A stretch of 64,000 nucleotides of DNA from MVYY01 sp012517575 (GCA_031629035.1 JAVLUG010000010.1:104465-168464); one strand, 5' to 3'; positions 1-8,826 are shown, counted from the stretch's first letter. Notes: generated by a model not told the origin, from the sequence alone. Numbers and translations: made by a program.

Positions 1-1699
1 TCAAAACCGGACTTTTCAGCTTTACCATTTTGCAAAGCTCCGAAACAGGTTCGAGCAAATTTTTATGAATCGAACCAACATAACCGGTTAACGACATGAC
101 CAACTCTTCACGAATCGAATCTATCGGCGGGTTAGTAACTTGAGCGAATTGCTGACGGAAATAATTGAATAAGCGTTGAGGTTTTTCGGAGAAAACTGCT
201 AAAGGAGTGTCATTTCCCATCGATGAAGTAGGCTCTTTTCCTTCAGTAGCCATCGGGAGCATAAGCAATTCGACATCTTCTTTTGAATAACCGAAAGCCG
301 TAAGCAAACTCTGATAATTCTTTATTTCAGGCTTTACACTTCTTCCCGAAGAAATTTCATCAAGATTGATTCGGTTTCTATCCAACCAATCGATATAAGG
401 AAAAGCATTGGCTATTTGTTCTTTTAATTCTTCATCATAGTAAATTCGTCCTTCTTCGGTATCCACCATCAGAATTTTACCTGGCTTGAGCCGTCCCTTT
501 TCTTTAATATTTTCCGGTTCAAACTCAATGGTACCGGTTTCGGAAGCAATAATCATCATACCATCATTGGTAATTAAATAGCGGGCTGGTCGCAAACCGT
601 TTCGGTCAAGCATACCGCCAGCATAGCGTCCGTCGCTGAAAAGTAACGTTGCCGGGCCATCCCATGGTTCCATAAACATGCTGTGATATTCATAAAAACC
701 TCTCAATTCTTCAGAAATAGGATTTTTTTGATTCCAACTTTCAGGCACCAACATGGCCAATGCGTGAGGTAAACTTTTGCCTGCCATAACCAAAAACTCA
801 AAAACATTGTCCAATGAAGCGCTATCGCTCATTGCTGGCTGCACAATGGGAAACAAAGGTTTCAAATCGCCCAGCAATTCAGATTTCAACACACTTTCAC
901 GCGCTTCCATCCACAAACGATTACCTCTCACTGTATTGATTTCACCGTTATGTGCCAACATTCTGAAAGGTTGTGCCAAATCCCATGTTGGAAAAGTATT
1001 GGTACTGAAGCGAGAATGAACTAAAGCAATGGCACTGGTAAAATTGGGATTGGTTAAATCGGTGTAATAGTCGCGCAATTGCAATGAAGTAAGCATTCCT
1101 TTATAAATCAACACTTTGGTTGAAAGGCTCACCATATAAAAACTTCTTCTGTTGGTAAGATTGGATTTTGTAATTGAATTTTCAATTTTTTTTCTTACCT
1201 GATAGAGTTTTCTTTCCAACTCTTCCTGACGAAGAGTTCCGGTAACAAATATTTGTTTTATCTGAGGTTCGTTGGATGCAGAAATTTCACCCAAAATATC
1301 ACTGTTAACGGGAACATCGCGAACTGCCAGCAAATGAAGATTCTCCTCTTCAACATTTTCCTTAATAATACGTAAACAAAGTTCCGCTTCTTTTTTCTCA
1401 CGCGGCAAAAACACCAGACCTGTGCCATATTTCCCGATAGCGGGAACAGGAATACCTTGTAGCAGGATAAATTCGTGAGGTATTTGTACCAGCATGCCTG
1501 CTCCGTCTCCGGTTTTGTTGTCGGCGCTTTCTGCTCCTCTATGTACCATGTTTTCAAGCACCTGCAAACCATTTTCAATAATTTCGTGAGATTTTTCTCC
1601 CGAAATATTTACAACTAAACCGACACCGCAGGAATCATGCTCATTCTGAAAAGAATACAAAGATTGCTGGTCGTATTCATCTAAATTTAAAGGATTCAT
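1..1699 (-). CDS. gltB: Glutamate synthase large subunit, N-terminal part (cut by window edge)
   Basis: I translated this open frame from the ATG at 1699 down to base 1. About 566 codons are present of the roughly 1500 usual for GltB, and the rest lies to the left. The enzyme moves the amide nitrogen of glutamine onto 2-oxoglutarate. The N-terminal class II glutaminase domain is visible: a short propeptide ends before Cys24 in the motif DSCGVG, which should become the N-terminal nucleophile after processing. Further motifs are HSRFSTNTFPTW near residue 230 and HNGEINTVRGNR just after it. It lies downstream of glnN on the same strand, separated by a strong terminator, so it is probably transcribed separately. 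Together they would form a GS-GOGAT pair. The family call is secure. The partner gltD would be outside the window. Confidence 0.95.
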   Translation of the reverse strand, partial: MNPLNLDEYDQQSLYSFQNEHDSCGVGLVVNISGEKSHEIIENGLQVLENMVHRGAESADNKTGDGAGMLVQIPHEFILLQGIPVPAIGKYGTGLVFLPREKKEAELCLRIIKENVEEENLHLLAVRDVPVNSDILGEISASNEPQIKQIFVTGTLRQEELERKLYQVRKKIENSITKSNLTNRRSFYMVSLSTKVLIYKGMLTSLQLRDYYTDLTNPNFTSAIALVHSRFSTNTFPTWDLAQPFRMLAHNGEINTVRGNRLWMEARESVLKSELLGDLKPLFPIVQPAMSDSASLDNVFEFLVMAGKSLPHALAMLVPESWNQKNPISEELRGFYEYHSMFMEPWDGPATLLFSDGRYAGGMLDRNGLRPARYLITNDGMMIIASETGTIEFEPENIKEKGRLKPGKILMVDTEEGRIYYDEELKEQIANAFPYIDWLDRNRINLDEISSGRSVKPEIKNYQSLLTAFGYSKEDVELLMLPMATEGKEPTSSMGNDTPLAVFSEKPQRLFNYFRQQFAQVTNPPIDSIREELVMSLTGYVGSIHKNLLEPVSELCKMVKLKSPVL

Positions 1700-1729
1700 A
1701 ATCAATTTTTAATTTTATAGAGAGATAGG

Positions 1730-1773
1730 TTCAAAAATTGTCAACTGTTGTCTTGCAGTTGACAATTTTTGAA
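1730..1773 (-). terminator. Intrinsic terminator after glnN
   Basis: A perfect 18-bp inverted repeat (arms 1730-1747 and 1756-1773) encloses an 8-base loop. The left arm reads TTCAAAAATTGTCAACTG. On the minus strand the A/T outer part supplies a U-rich 3' end. It lies between glnN and gltB, both on the minus strand, so it should end the glnN transcript and separate the two genes. Confidence 0.8.
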
Positions 1774-1838
1774 AAAATGACTAATCAATGAGTGAAAGAA
1801 AATAAAAAATTTAATGAAAAAGGATTTTTAGGGAAAAC

Positions 1839-4037
1839 TTAACGAATGAAAAGCAATTCTCTGTATTTAGGCAAAGGCCACATTTCGTCATCAATAATCA
1901 TTTCAAGTTTGTCCACCTGATAGCGGATCTTGTCAAAAAATGGTAAAACGGCATCGTGATACGTATTTGCCTTTTCTTCCTCACATTCAATTACATTAGC
2001 CCTTTTTCTGGCTTCAATCATATTGTCAACATCTGACTTGATGGTGTTCACTCTTTCAGCAATTTCCTTTATCAATTGCAAATCGAGCTGGCACATTTTC
2101 TCGGCTTCTTCTTTTGAAAATACCGTTTTCATTTTATTGACATTATCCAGCAAAATAGATTGATAACGTGTAGCAATCGGAATTATGTGATTGATTGCCA
2201 AGTCGCCCAACACACGGGATTCTATCTGAATTTTCTTTGTGTACATATCCCATTTAACCTCATTCCGTGCATGAAGTTCCTTTTCGGACATTACATTAGT
2301 AGAAGTAAAAATTTTGATACTCTCCTCGTTGGTGTATGCCTTCAAAATTTTTGGAACACTCGTTTCGCAATCCAGCCCACGAAATTTTGCCTCTTCTTTC
2401 CATTCGTCGCTGTAATTGTTGCCATCAAAACGAATAGGTTTCGATATTTTTATGTATTTTTTCAATACTTCAAAAATTGCAGTCTGCTTACTCGTTCCGG
2501 AAGCAATTTTTTCGTCCACTTCAGCTTTAAATTCTATCAACTGAGCTGCTACAGCAGTATTTAATGCTGTCATGGCCGAAGAACAGTTGGCAGACGAACC
2601 TACTGCTCTGAATTCAAATCGATTGCCGGTAAATGCAAAAGGCGAAGTTCTGTTTCTGTCGGTATTGTCGAGCAATACTTCAGGAATATGGGCTATCCCC
2701 AGACGAAGTTTTTTCTTGCTGTCCACCGCAATGGCTTCATCACTATTGCTATTTTCAAGTTTATCGAGTACACTGCTCACCTGTGTACCAAGGAAAACCG
2801 AGATAATGGCCGGAGGAGCTTCATTAGCACCCAAACGATGAGCATTTTGAGCCGACATAATAGAAGCCTTCAAAAGCGCATTGTGCTTGTAAACGGCCAT
2901 CAAAATATTTACTACAAAAGTTATGAATTGTAGATTTTCTTCCGGTGTTTTACCAGGTGTGAGTAAACCAACTCCCGTATCGGTACCCAACGACCAATTG
3001 TTATGTTTTCCCGAACCATTAATTCCTGCAAAAGGCTTTTCGTGAAGCAGCAAACGGAAACCATGACGACGAGCTACTTTTTTCATAATGGACATAATCA
3101 ATAAATTCTGATCCACTGCCAGGTTGCATTCTCCGTAAATGGGTGCCAATTCAAACTGATTGGGTGCAACTTCATTGTGTCTGGTTTTCAAAGGAATGCC
3201 ATATTTGTAAGCTTCAAATTCCAAATCTTTCATATAAGCTACTACACGAGTGGGTATCGAACCAAAATAATGGTCTTCCAACTGCTGATTTTTTGCCGAC
3301 TCATGCCCCAGCAAGGTTCTTCCAGTCAACAATAAATCGGGACGAGTAACATACAGACTTTCATCTACCAGGAAATACTCCTGTTCCCAACCCAAATACG
3401 AAAAAACTTTTTTCACCTTTGGATCAAACAACTGACAAACCGCCGTAGCAGCTTTATCCACCGAATTGAGCGATTTCAACAAAGGAGCTTTATAATCGAG
3501 CGATTCTCCGGTATATGAAATAAAAATGGTAGGAATACACAATGTATCATCAACAATAAATGCCGGCGATGAAGGATCCCAAGCCGTATAACCACGTGCT
3601 TCAAACGTGCTTCGGATTCCTCCACTCGGGAAAGAAGAAGCATCAGGTTCCTGCTGTGCCAGCAACTTACCCGAAAACTTTTCTATTACGTTTTCGCCGG
3701 GTTTATCATCCAGATAATCAATAAAAGAATCATGCTTTTCTGCCGTCTTATCGGTCAAAGGCTGAAACCAGTGCGTATAATGGGTTGCTCCAAGTTCCAT
3801 TGCCCATTTTTTCATTCCTTCAGCCACTTTGTCAGCAATGCCGCGATCCAGCGTGGTTCCTTTTTCAATGGCTTCATCGATTTCCTTTATGGTCTGCTCC
3901 GAAAGAAATCTGGCCATGGTGGATCGCGTAAAAACATACTTTCCAAAATACTCGGAGGTTAATTCAGAAGGCACTTCCACTGCAGCTGCTTTTTTCTTGA
4001 AAGCTTCCTCTACTGCTTTAAATCTTAATGATGACAT
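1839..4037 (-). CDS. glnN: Glutamine synthetase type III
   Basis: This 732-residue protein matches the length of type III glutamine synthetases (about 730), which are common in Bacteroidales and much longer than the 450-470 residues of type I enzymes. It makes glutamine from glutamate, ammonia and ATP. Visible signatures are a type III N-terminal region (GGIRSTFEARGYTAWDP near residue 140), the ATP-site stretch NGSGKHNNWS, the substrate-loop region NQFELAP and NRFEFRAVGSSANCS. The chosen start is the ATG at 4037. The gene is monocistronic: a strong hairpin terminator follows it and a weak TAATTTTG box with an inverted repeat precedes it. Its neighbours, the ammonium transporter, P-II and glutamate synthase, make this a nitrogen-assimilation locus. 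Confidence 0.97.
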   Translation of the reverse strand: MSSLRFKAVEEAFKKKAAAVEVPSELTSEYFGKYVFTRSTMARFLSEQTIKEIDEAIEKGTTLDRGIADKVAEGMKKWAMELGATHYTHWFQPLTDKTAEKHDSFIDYLDDKPGENVIEKFSGKLLAQQEPDASSFPSGGIRSTFEARGYTAWDPSSPAFIVDDTLCIPTIFISYTGESLDYKAPLLKSLNSVDKAATAVCQLFDPKVKKVFSYLGWEQEYFLVDESLYVTRPDLLLTGRTLLGHESAKNQQLEDHYFGSIPTRVVAYMKDLEFEAYKYGIPLKTRHNEVAPNQFELAPIYGECNLAVDQNLLIMSIMKKVARRHGFRLLLHEKPFAGINGSGKHNNWSLGTDTGVGLLTPGKTPEENLQFITFVVNILMAVYKHNALLKASIMSAQNAHRLGANEAPPAIISVFLGTQVSSVLDKLENSNSDEAIAVDSKKKLRLGIAHIPEVLLDNTDRNRTSPFAFTGNRFEFRAVGSSANCSSAMTALNTAVAAQLIEFKAEVDEKIASGTSKQTAIFEVLKKYIKISKPIRFDGNNYSDEWKEEAKFRGLDCETSVPKILKAYTNEESIKIFTSTNVMSEKELHARNEVKWDMYTKKIQIESRVLGDLAINHIIPIATRYQSILLDNVNKMKTVFSKEEAEKMCQLDLQLIKEIAERVNTIKSDVDNMIEARKRANVIECEEEKANTYHDAVLPFFDKIRYQVDKLEMIIDDEMWPLPKYRELLFIR

Positions 4038-4117
4038 AAATTTTTTATTTTGAATTTTTTCTATAATTTTTATCTTAAAAATTTTCTTATTACTTACGTA
4101 TTGGCATTAATTCTATG

Positions 4118-4144
4118 CAAAATTAAATAAAATGATAATTTCAA
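4118..4144 (-). promoter_or_regulatory. Possible glnN promoter
   Basis: Read on the minus strand, TAATTTTG (4118-4125) fits the Bacteroidetes -7 consensus TAnnTTTG. A TTG lies 16 bases upstream (4142-4144), slightly closer than the usual 17-23. The position, about 80 bases before the glnN ATG, is reasonable. The match is weak in this AT-rich background. Confidence 0.35.
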
Positions 4145-4170
4145 TATAATAAGTTCATGCTTTTTTTGAA

Positions 4171-4215
4171 AAAAATTTCTATAAATTACAATCTGAAATA
4201 ATTATAGAAATTTTT
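4171..4215. repeat. 14-bp inverted repeat upstream of glnN
   Basis: Arms AAAAATTTCTATAA (4171-4184) and TTATAGAAATTTTT (4202-4215) are perfect complements around 17 bases. It sits just upstream of the possible glnN promoter. It could be an operator, or simply a symmetric AT-rich hairpin. No regulator can be named. Confidence 0.4.
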
Positions 4216-4546
4216 AAACAAGATTGTAAGAAAAAATAATGAAAATATTAAAGATTAGAAGTTTAAGTATATTTTTCTGGGAATAAATTGAATTTGATAA
4301 AATACTGCAAAATTTGAACAAAGATAGATAAAACTTTTCTTATTTTTCTTTAATTCTTTGATACATGTTGCTTATTTATTGAATGATAGAAGATATGAAC
4401 AATAATTTCTTAGTAAGGTGTTTTATTTCAGAAATAATTTCTTGAAACAAATCTTTGCTCTGACATTTTATTACTTAAATATGAGATTTTCTTTCTAAAT
4501 GAAACGTTTTCCGAAAATTGACTTTCTTTCATCTTTATCAGAATGT

Positions 4547-4585
4547 TTAAAAAGACAGGCTATTTCATCACGAAGTAACCTGTCT
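4547..4585 (-). terminator. Intrinsic terminator of the porin-P-II-amtB operon
   Basis: On the minus strand the arms AGACAGG and CCTGTCT (4553-4559 and 4579-4585), extended by TA/TA pairs, form a hairpin followed by TTTTTAAA. It lies 116 bases past the amtB stop, in the right orientation to end that transcript. Confidence 0.7.
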
Positions 4586-4700
4586 GCCAAAACTATAAAA
4601 TTAAAAAACACACGGTTTTAACCGCGTTTATCATAAATCTGAAATTCCCTTAAAATCTGAACACGCGCTAATATTCAGTTTGTGAAAATTTTTCGAAAAA

Positions 4701-6065
4701 TTAATCGAATGATGTGTAGGCAGTTTCACCATGTTGAGTTTCATCCAAGCCAATAGCTTCCAACTTGTCTGTTACCCGAACTCCCAAAATTTTATCCGAA
4801 ACTTTGAACAACACAACCGTAACTACTGCTGAATATAAAATAACAGCAACAACTGCAATCAACTGCACCAGTAGTTGATGCCAATTTCCCAATAATGCGC
4901 CACTATAAGCAGATTGAATTGTTGGAGTTGCCAACAGTCCCGTCAGTATTGACCCCGTGATACCCCCAATTCCATGTACACCAAAAGCATCCAGTGAATC
5001 ATCGTAACCCATTTTAGGTTTTACGAATGCTACCATAGCAAAACAAATCAAAGAAACCAATATGCCAATTATAAGCGCTCCGCCCACATTTACGAATCCG
5101 GCTGCCGGCGTTATGGCTACCAACCCTGCAACTGCGCCCGTACTTGTTCCTACAATTGTTGGCTTGCCATCATTGAACCAGTCGAGAATTGCCCACGTCA
5201 AAGCTGCCGCAGCGGCTGCAATATGGGTAACCATAAAGGCATTTGCAGCTAAACCATCGGCAGCCAACCCACTTCCGGCATTAAATCCGAACCAACCTAT
5301 CCACAGCATAGCCGCACCCATTACAACGTAAGTTATGTTGTGAGGAGGCAAGGCATGTCCCTTGTAATCACGCCGCTTTCCTAACATGATTGCCGTAACT
5401 ATGGCTGCAATACCTGCATTGATATGTACCACTGTTCCGCCTGCAAAATCGAGAGCTCCCAGTTTATACAGCCAACCATCAGAAGACCAAACCCAATGAG
5501 CCACAGGATTGTAAACGAATAGCGACCACAAAACGGTGAACAGTACAAACCCTTTGAAATTGATACGTTCAGCAAATGCACCTATGATAAGCGCGGGTGT
5601 AATTACCGCAAACATGCATTGAAACATTACAAAAACCAAATGAGGTATTGTTCCAACCGAACTTCCATCTGGTGCAATTTGTGAATGAGAAATAAAATAG
5701 GGACTTAAATCACTAATGCTGATATTTCTTAAGAAGGCCCAGTCCAATCCACCAATAAATGGAGCAAGAATTCCTTCGGAACTTCCAAAAGACATGCTAT
5801 ACCCGCAAACAACCCACTCGATACTGATAACAGCCACAATAATCATACATTGCATGAAAATATTGAGTACATTCTTTCTGCGTACCAATCCACCATAAAA
5901 AAGAGCAAGTGCCGGTATGCTCATAAATAAAACAAGCGCTGTTGCAGTGATCATCCACGCCGTATCTCCGGCATCTATTTTTGGTTCGGGAACTACTGTT
6001 GCGGCCGACAGTTTAATACTGCCCACTACCAACAATCCCAACAAGGAAACAATATATTTTTTCAT
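4701..6065 (-). CDS. amtB: Ammonium transporter
   Basis: This 454-residue Amt/Rh-family inner-membrane channel conducts ammonium and ammonia. It has an N-terminal signal-like segment ending near SAATVV, as in many bacterial Amt proteins, followed by about eleven hydrophobic spans. The pore twin histidines are recognisable as His214 in GGTVVHINAG and His364 in FGVHGIGG. The motif DWFNDGKPT and a short hydrophilic C-terminal tail are also family-like. The gene follows the P-II gene by 55 bases on the same strand. Amt-P-II pairing is a classic arrangement in which P-II plugs the channel when nitrogen is plentiful. The start is the ATG at 6065, directly before the signal segment. Confidence 0.97.
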   Translation of the reverse strand: MKKYIVSLLGLLVVGSIKLSAATVVPEPKIDAGDTAWMITATALVLFMSIPALALFYGGLVRRKNVLNIFMQCMIIVAVISIEWVVCGYSMSFGSSEGILAPFIGGLDWAFLRNISISDLSPYFISHSQIAPDGSSVGTIPHLVFVMFQCMFAVITPALIIGAFAERINFKGFVLFTVLWSLFVYNPVAHWVWSSDGWLYKLGALDFAGGTVVHINAGIAAIVTAIMLGKRRDYKGHALPPHNITYVVMGAAMLWIGWFGFNAGSGLAADGLAANAFMVTHIAAAAAALTWAILDWFNDGKPTIVGTSTGAVAGLVAITPAAGFVNVGGALIIGILVSLICFAMVAFVKPKMGYDDSLDAFGVHGIGGITGSILTGLLATPTIQSAYSGALLGNWHQLLVQLIAVVAVILYSAVVTVVLFKVSDKILGVRVTDKLEAIGLDETQHGETAYTSFD

Positions 6066-6120
6066 ATTTTATACCATTAAAAATTTATACCTTAAAAACA
6101 AATCTTTTAAAAATCAAATC

Positions 6121-6480
6121 TTATATTCCATTGGATTCTTTATTATATAAAGCTTCAGGTCCCGATTCACGGGTACGAATACGGTAAGTTTGCTCTATAT
6201 CGGAAACGAAAATTTTTCCATCTCCGGGATCACCTGTCCATGCCGAATCTAAAATGGCATTCACCGTTTTCTCAAGATTGATATCACGTACCACTATTGA
6301 CAACATGCGTCGCTGAATATAACTTGACTGAAAAATTTGTCCTCTCACTACCTGGTCTTCTTTGGATTTTCCAAGTCCTGTAATGTCCCAATATGAAAAC
6401 CATTCGATACCGGCTTCATAAAGGGCCATTTTTACATCTTCAAATTTGGATTTTCTGATAACTGCTTCAATTTTCTTCAT
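6121..6480 (-). CDS. glnK: P-II family nitrogen regulator
   Basis: This 119-residue protein has P-II features: MKKIEAVIRKSKF at the N-terminus, the ATP/2-oxoglutarate stretch TGDPGDGKIFVS and the C-terminal YRIRT. It should sense ATP/ADP and 2-oxoglutarate and control AmtB, its immediate downstream neighbour. The T-loop is unusual. Where canonical P-II has RGAEY with Tyr51 as the uridylylation site, this protein reads RGQIF with Phe50 at the equivalent place. A tyrosine occurs four residues later (Tyr54). Covalent uridylylation at the standard site is therefore unlikely, and control may be by ligands alone. The glnK/glnB naming is by context only. Confidence 0.93.
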   Translation of the reverse strand: MKKIEAVIRKSKFEDVKMALYEAGIEWFSYWDITGLGKSKEDQVVRGQIFQSSYIQRRMLSIVVRDINLEKTVNAILDSAWTGDPGDGKIFVSDIEQTYRIRTRESGPEALYNKESNGI

Positions 6481-6518
6481 AATCGTATGATTTTAATAAA
6501 TTATTGAATTATGTGCTT

Positions 6519-7178
6519 TTATAATGTTATTCCAACTGTCAGATAATATTGTTCCGTTGCCGGATTTAAGATTGCTGAACCTTTCAGTGGAACTTTAAAT
6601 GAATCGGTGATTTGTATATCTTTAGTAACGCTCAATCCGACATTGACTACCTGAAAACTTCCATCGGCTGTGTGCCAGCCATCTCCTGCGCCGGCAAAGA
6701 TGCTGAATTTATTAAACGCATAACCAATTTCAAAATATTTATCGCCTCCTACGGTTCCGGCAGCTCCTGCTTCGTTAAGAATGTAATTGGCTGATAAAGA
6801 AAGACCTTTAATGCCGTAGCCAAGGTTGATTTCGTATCCGTGCGAACCAGTCTCCGTACTGTAATCGAAAACATTTGATCCGGGATAATAATAGTCAGTT
6901 ACTCCGAGGCTCAATCCGAAGTTAAAAGCATACTTTGCGTATAAATCCATTTCCATGAAACCATCAATACCGGCCGAGCCCCATGAACCAATAGAAAAAT
7001 TTTGATGGCTGAAAGTGAGTGTTGGCTGAATGGAAGCATCAGCGTATTTAACTCCACGCCAAACGTACGAACTAACGATATCTGTCGAAACTGTAAAATT
7101 TTGAGATTTCGTTAAAATTGGAATAGAAATTGTAAGAAAACAAATAATCAAAAACTTTTTCGCTTTCATAATTTTCAA
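6519..7178 (-). CDS. TorF-like putative outer-membrane porin
   Basis: This 219-residue protein has a signal peptide (about residues 1-25, hydrophobic LIICFLTISIPIL) followed by alternating aromatic beta-strands. The opening FTVSTDIVSSYVWRGVKYAD resembles the TorF/gcw_chp family of small porin-like barrels, whose hallmark is a 'YVWRG' segment shortly after the signal. It ends YYLTVGITL, a typical barrel end with near-terminal aromatic residues. It is the first gene of the operon porin - P-II - amtB (gap 38 bases to P-II). By inference it may let ammonium or another small nitrogen source cross the outer membrane. Substrate and pore activity are not shown by the sequence. Confidence 0.75.
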   Translation of the reverse strand: MKIMKAKKFLIICFLTISIPILTKSQNFTVSTDIVSSYVWRGVKYADASIQPTLTFSHQNFSIGSWGSAGIDGFMEMDLYAKYAFNFGLSLGVTDYYYPGSNVFDYSTETGSHGYEINLGYGIKGLSLSANYILNEAGAAGTVGGDKYFEIGYAFNKFSIFAGAGDGWHTADGSFQVVNVGLSVTKDIQITDSFKVPLKGSAILNPATEQYYLTVGITL

Positions 7179-7604
7179 ATTTTAGTTGTAGAATTTTTCA
7201 TTTTTCCGATATTTAGAAATTATTTATACATAATGCTTGTTTTTCAAATATATTATAATCAAAATGTTTTATTTTTATGACAAAATTAATCATAATGATA
7301 AATTAAGTTCAAAATAAAATACATTTTATTTGAAAAAATATTTTATTAGTTTCAAAGTGTTTTATAAATAAAATAATTAATGTCATATTGTTCTATTTTA
7401 ACTTAAATGTCTTTCATAATGACACTTCATGTATTTAATAAAACTAATTTTTATATCTTGTTTGTTCCGAATTCGAAGGTTTGAAAACTATAAAATTGAA
7501 AAAGAAAGAAGAAGCAAAAGAATCTTTTGAAGAAGTAGTTTTAAAATTTCTGCTAAGGCAAATTCTATTTAACTATTAAAAAATTAAATGTTAAGTTATT
7601 CTTT
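7179..7604. other. Divergent intergenic region upstream of the nitrogen operon
   Basis: About 425 bases separate the porin-P-II-amtB operon from the rightward DUF3108 gene. The region is very AT-rich and has no open frame of note. It holds a probable minus-strand promoter (7281-7312) and an imperfect inverted repeat (7405-7427: arms AAATGTCTTT and AATGACACTT) that could be an operator for either side. Confidence 0.6.
7281..7312 (-). promoter_or_regulatory. Possible promoter of the porin-P-II-amtB operon
   Basis: Minus-strand TAATTTTG (7281-7288) with a TTG 21 bases upstream (7310-7312) fits the Bacteroidetes -7/-33 pattern. A second TATATTTG box at 7245-7252 has no matching -33 element. Either would leave a leader of about 60-100 bases. 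Confidence 0.35.
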
Positions 7605-8336
7605 ATGAGAAATATACATAGATTTAAAGTAATTGCTTTTGGTTTGCTTTTTCAATCATTCTTCTCTCCTTTGCTTGCAGGAAATAATATGAAAATCATT
7701 TACAATATAAAATACGGGTTTGTCAATGGTGGGAAAGCAATGGTAGAAAAAAGGGATACAGTATATGGAGGAAAAAAATGTATTTATTACCGATTAGAAG
7801 GCAATACAACGGGATTAACGGATAAAATTTTCAAGGTGCACGACACCTATGAAAGTATCGTCGATGCGCGTACTCATCTGCCTTATTTAGCGGTGAGAAA
7901 TGTAAAAGAAAAATCTTACCGGTATTATAACAAGGTATTTTTTTATCATCAAAATGATTCTATTTTCAGTGAACGGACCGGAGGAATGAAAGTACCGCCG
8001 CAGCTGATTGATATATTATCTGCCTTTTTTTATATGGTAAATGTTTATGACATGGACACCCTCAAAGAAGGATACAGTTTGATATTGCCCACCATCAACG
8101 GACATGATATTCAGAAAATGAAAGTTAAATATGTAAATAACGAAATTATCCAAACAGACATAGGAAGCAGTCTTTGTTATGTCATTGCACCCGAAATGAA
8201 AAAGGGCAAATTATTGAAAAACTCTTCGTCTTTGAAATTTTACATAGCACAAAACGAGAAAATTCCTTACCAGATAGAAATTGAGACAAAAGTGGGAAAA
8301 ATTGAAGCAATGCCAATCGAAATCATAAAGAATTAG
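7605..8336 (+). CDS. DUF3108 family secreted protein
   Basis: This 243-residue protein has a signal peptide (hydrophobic VIAFGLLFQSFFSPLLA, cleavage near residue 25). The body resembles DUF3108: an early NIKYGFVNGGKAMVE strand pair, a DTYESIVDARTHLPY block and a later SAFFYMVNVYDMDTL block. Members are exported, mostly beta proteins of unknown function found across Gram-negative bacteria. It stands alone between divergent operons. The ATG at 7605 directly precedes the signal peptide. No enzyme motif is visible. Confidence 0.75.
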   Translation: MRNIHRFKVIAFGLLFQSFFSPLLAGNNMKIIYNIKYGFVNGGKAMVEKRDTVYGGKKCIYYRLEGNTTGLTDKIFKVHDTYESIVDARTHLPYLAVRNVKEKSYRYYNKVFFYHQNDSIFSERTGGMKVPPQLIDILSAFFYMVNVYDMDTLKEGYSLILPTINGHDIQKMKVKYVNNEIIQTDIGSSLCYVIAPEMKKGKLLKNSSSLKFYIAQNEKIPYQIEIETKVGKIEAMPIEIIKN

Positions 8337-8484
8337 CAAGTTAGAATCATACTCAAAATCAAAATAATAAATTAAAAATTACAACATTTTTCCGAATATT
8401 ATATGTATTTTTGTCTATCAATAATTCCAATTTTTCTAAGGTGCAAATTTCACTCAAAATATTCAACCTTAAAGTACAATCATC

Positions 8485-8706
8485 ATGTTCTTAACAAATA
8501 ATTTTTTTGGAGAAGCCGTTCAACAATATCAATGGCTGATTTTATTGCTGATGCTTTGGGAATTGGTGTGGAAAGCCATAGCTTTATGGAAAGCTGCCCG
8601 AAACAACCATTTGGCTTGGTTTATCTGCCTATTGATTTTCAACACCATCGGAATTTTACCAATTGTATATATTCTGTTGAAAAGAAAAAAGGAAATGGTG
8701 CTTTAA
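8485..8706 (+). CDS. Small membrane protein, DUF5652-like
   Basis: This 73-residue protein has two hydrophobic spans (about residues 15-33 and 45-62), a KAARNN loop between them and a basic tail KRKKEM. The order WKAIALWKAARNNHLAWF followed by a second span and basic end matches the DUF5652/cardiolipin-synthase-N-terminus-like small membrane proteins. Function is unknown. The overlapping +1 frame (8532-8750) is a shadow with lower hydrophobic logic. The gene ends just before a terminator shared with the tRNA. Confidence 0.65.
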   Translation: MFLTNNFFGEAVQQYQWLILLLMLWELVWKAIALWKAARNNHLAWFICLLIFNTIGILPIVYILLKRKKEMVL

Positions 8707-8744
8707 TAAAAAAAGAGACTACTTCGTTTGAAAAGAATAGCCTC
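8706..8744 (-). terminator. Terminator of tRNA-Gly
   Basis: On the minus strand GAGGCTATTC pairs with GAAGTAGTCTC (about nine pairs with two G-T wobbles) and is followed by seven T. It lies seven bases past the 3' CCA of the tRNA. It may also stop the rightward DUF5652-like transcript, although no U-run follows on that strand. Confidence 0.65.
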
Positions 8745-8750
8745 CTTTGA

Positions 8751-8826
8751 TGGAGCGGCAAACGGGACTCGAACCCGCGACCTTTAGCTTGGGAAGCTAA
8801 AGCTCTACCAACTGAGCTACTGCCGC
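8751..8826 (-). tRNA. tRNA-Gly (anticodon CCC)
   Basis: The minus strand folds as a full cloverleaf of 76 bases. It has acceptor arm GCGGCAG pairing with TTGCCGC, D-arm GCTC...GAGC, anticodon stem TTAGC/GCTAA with loop TTCCCAA (anticodon CCC), T-arm GCGGG/CCCGT with loop TTCGAGT, and an encoded 3' TCCA. It reads the GGG glycine codon. Confidence 0.95.

Larger units (their letters stand above)
4038..4700. other. Gene-free, AT-rich region between glnN and amtB
   Basis: This stretch of about 660 bases holds no convincing open frame. Going from glnN outward it contains a weak Bacteroidetes-type promoter, a 14-bp inverted repeat at 4171-4215, about 330 bases of AT-rich sequence in which I see nothing, and the amtB terminator at 4547-4585. 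Confidence 0.7.
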
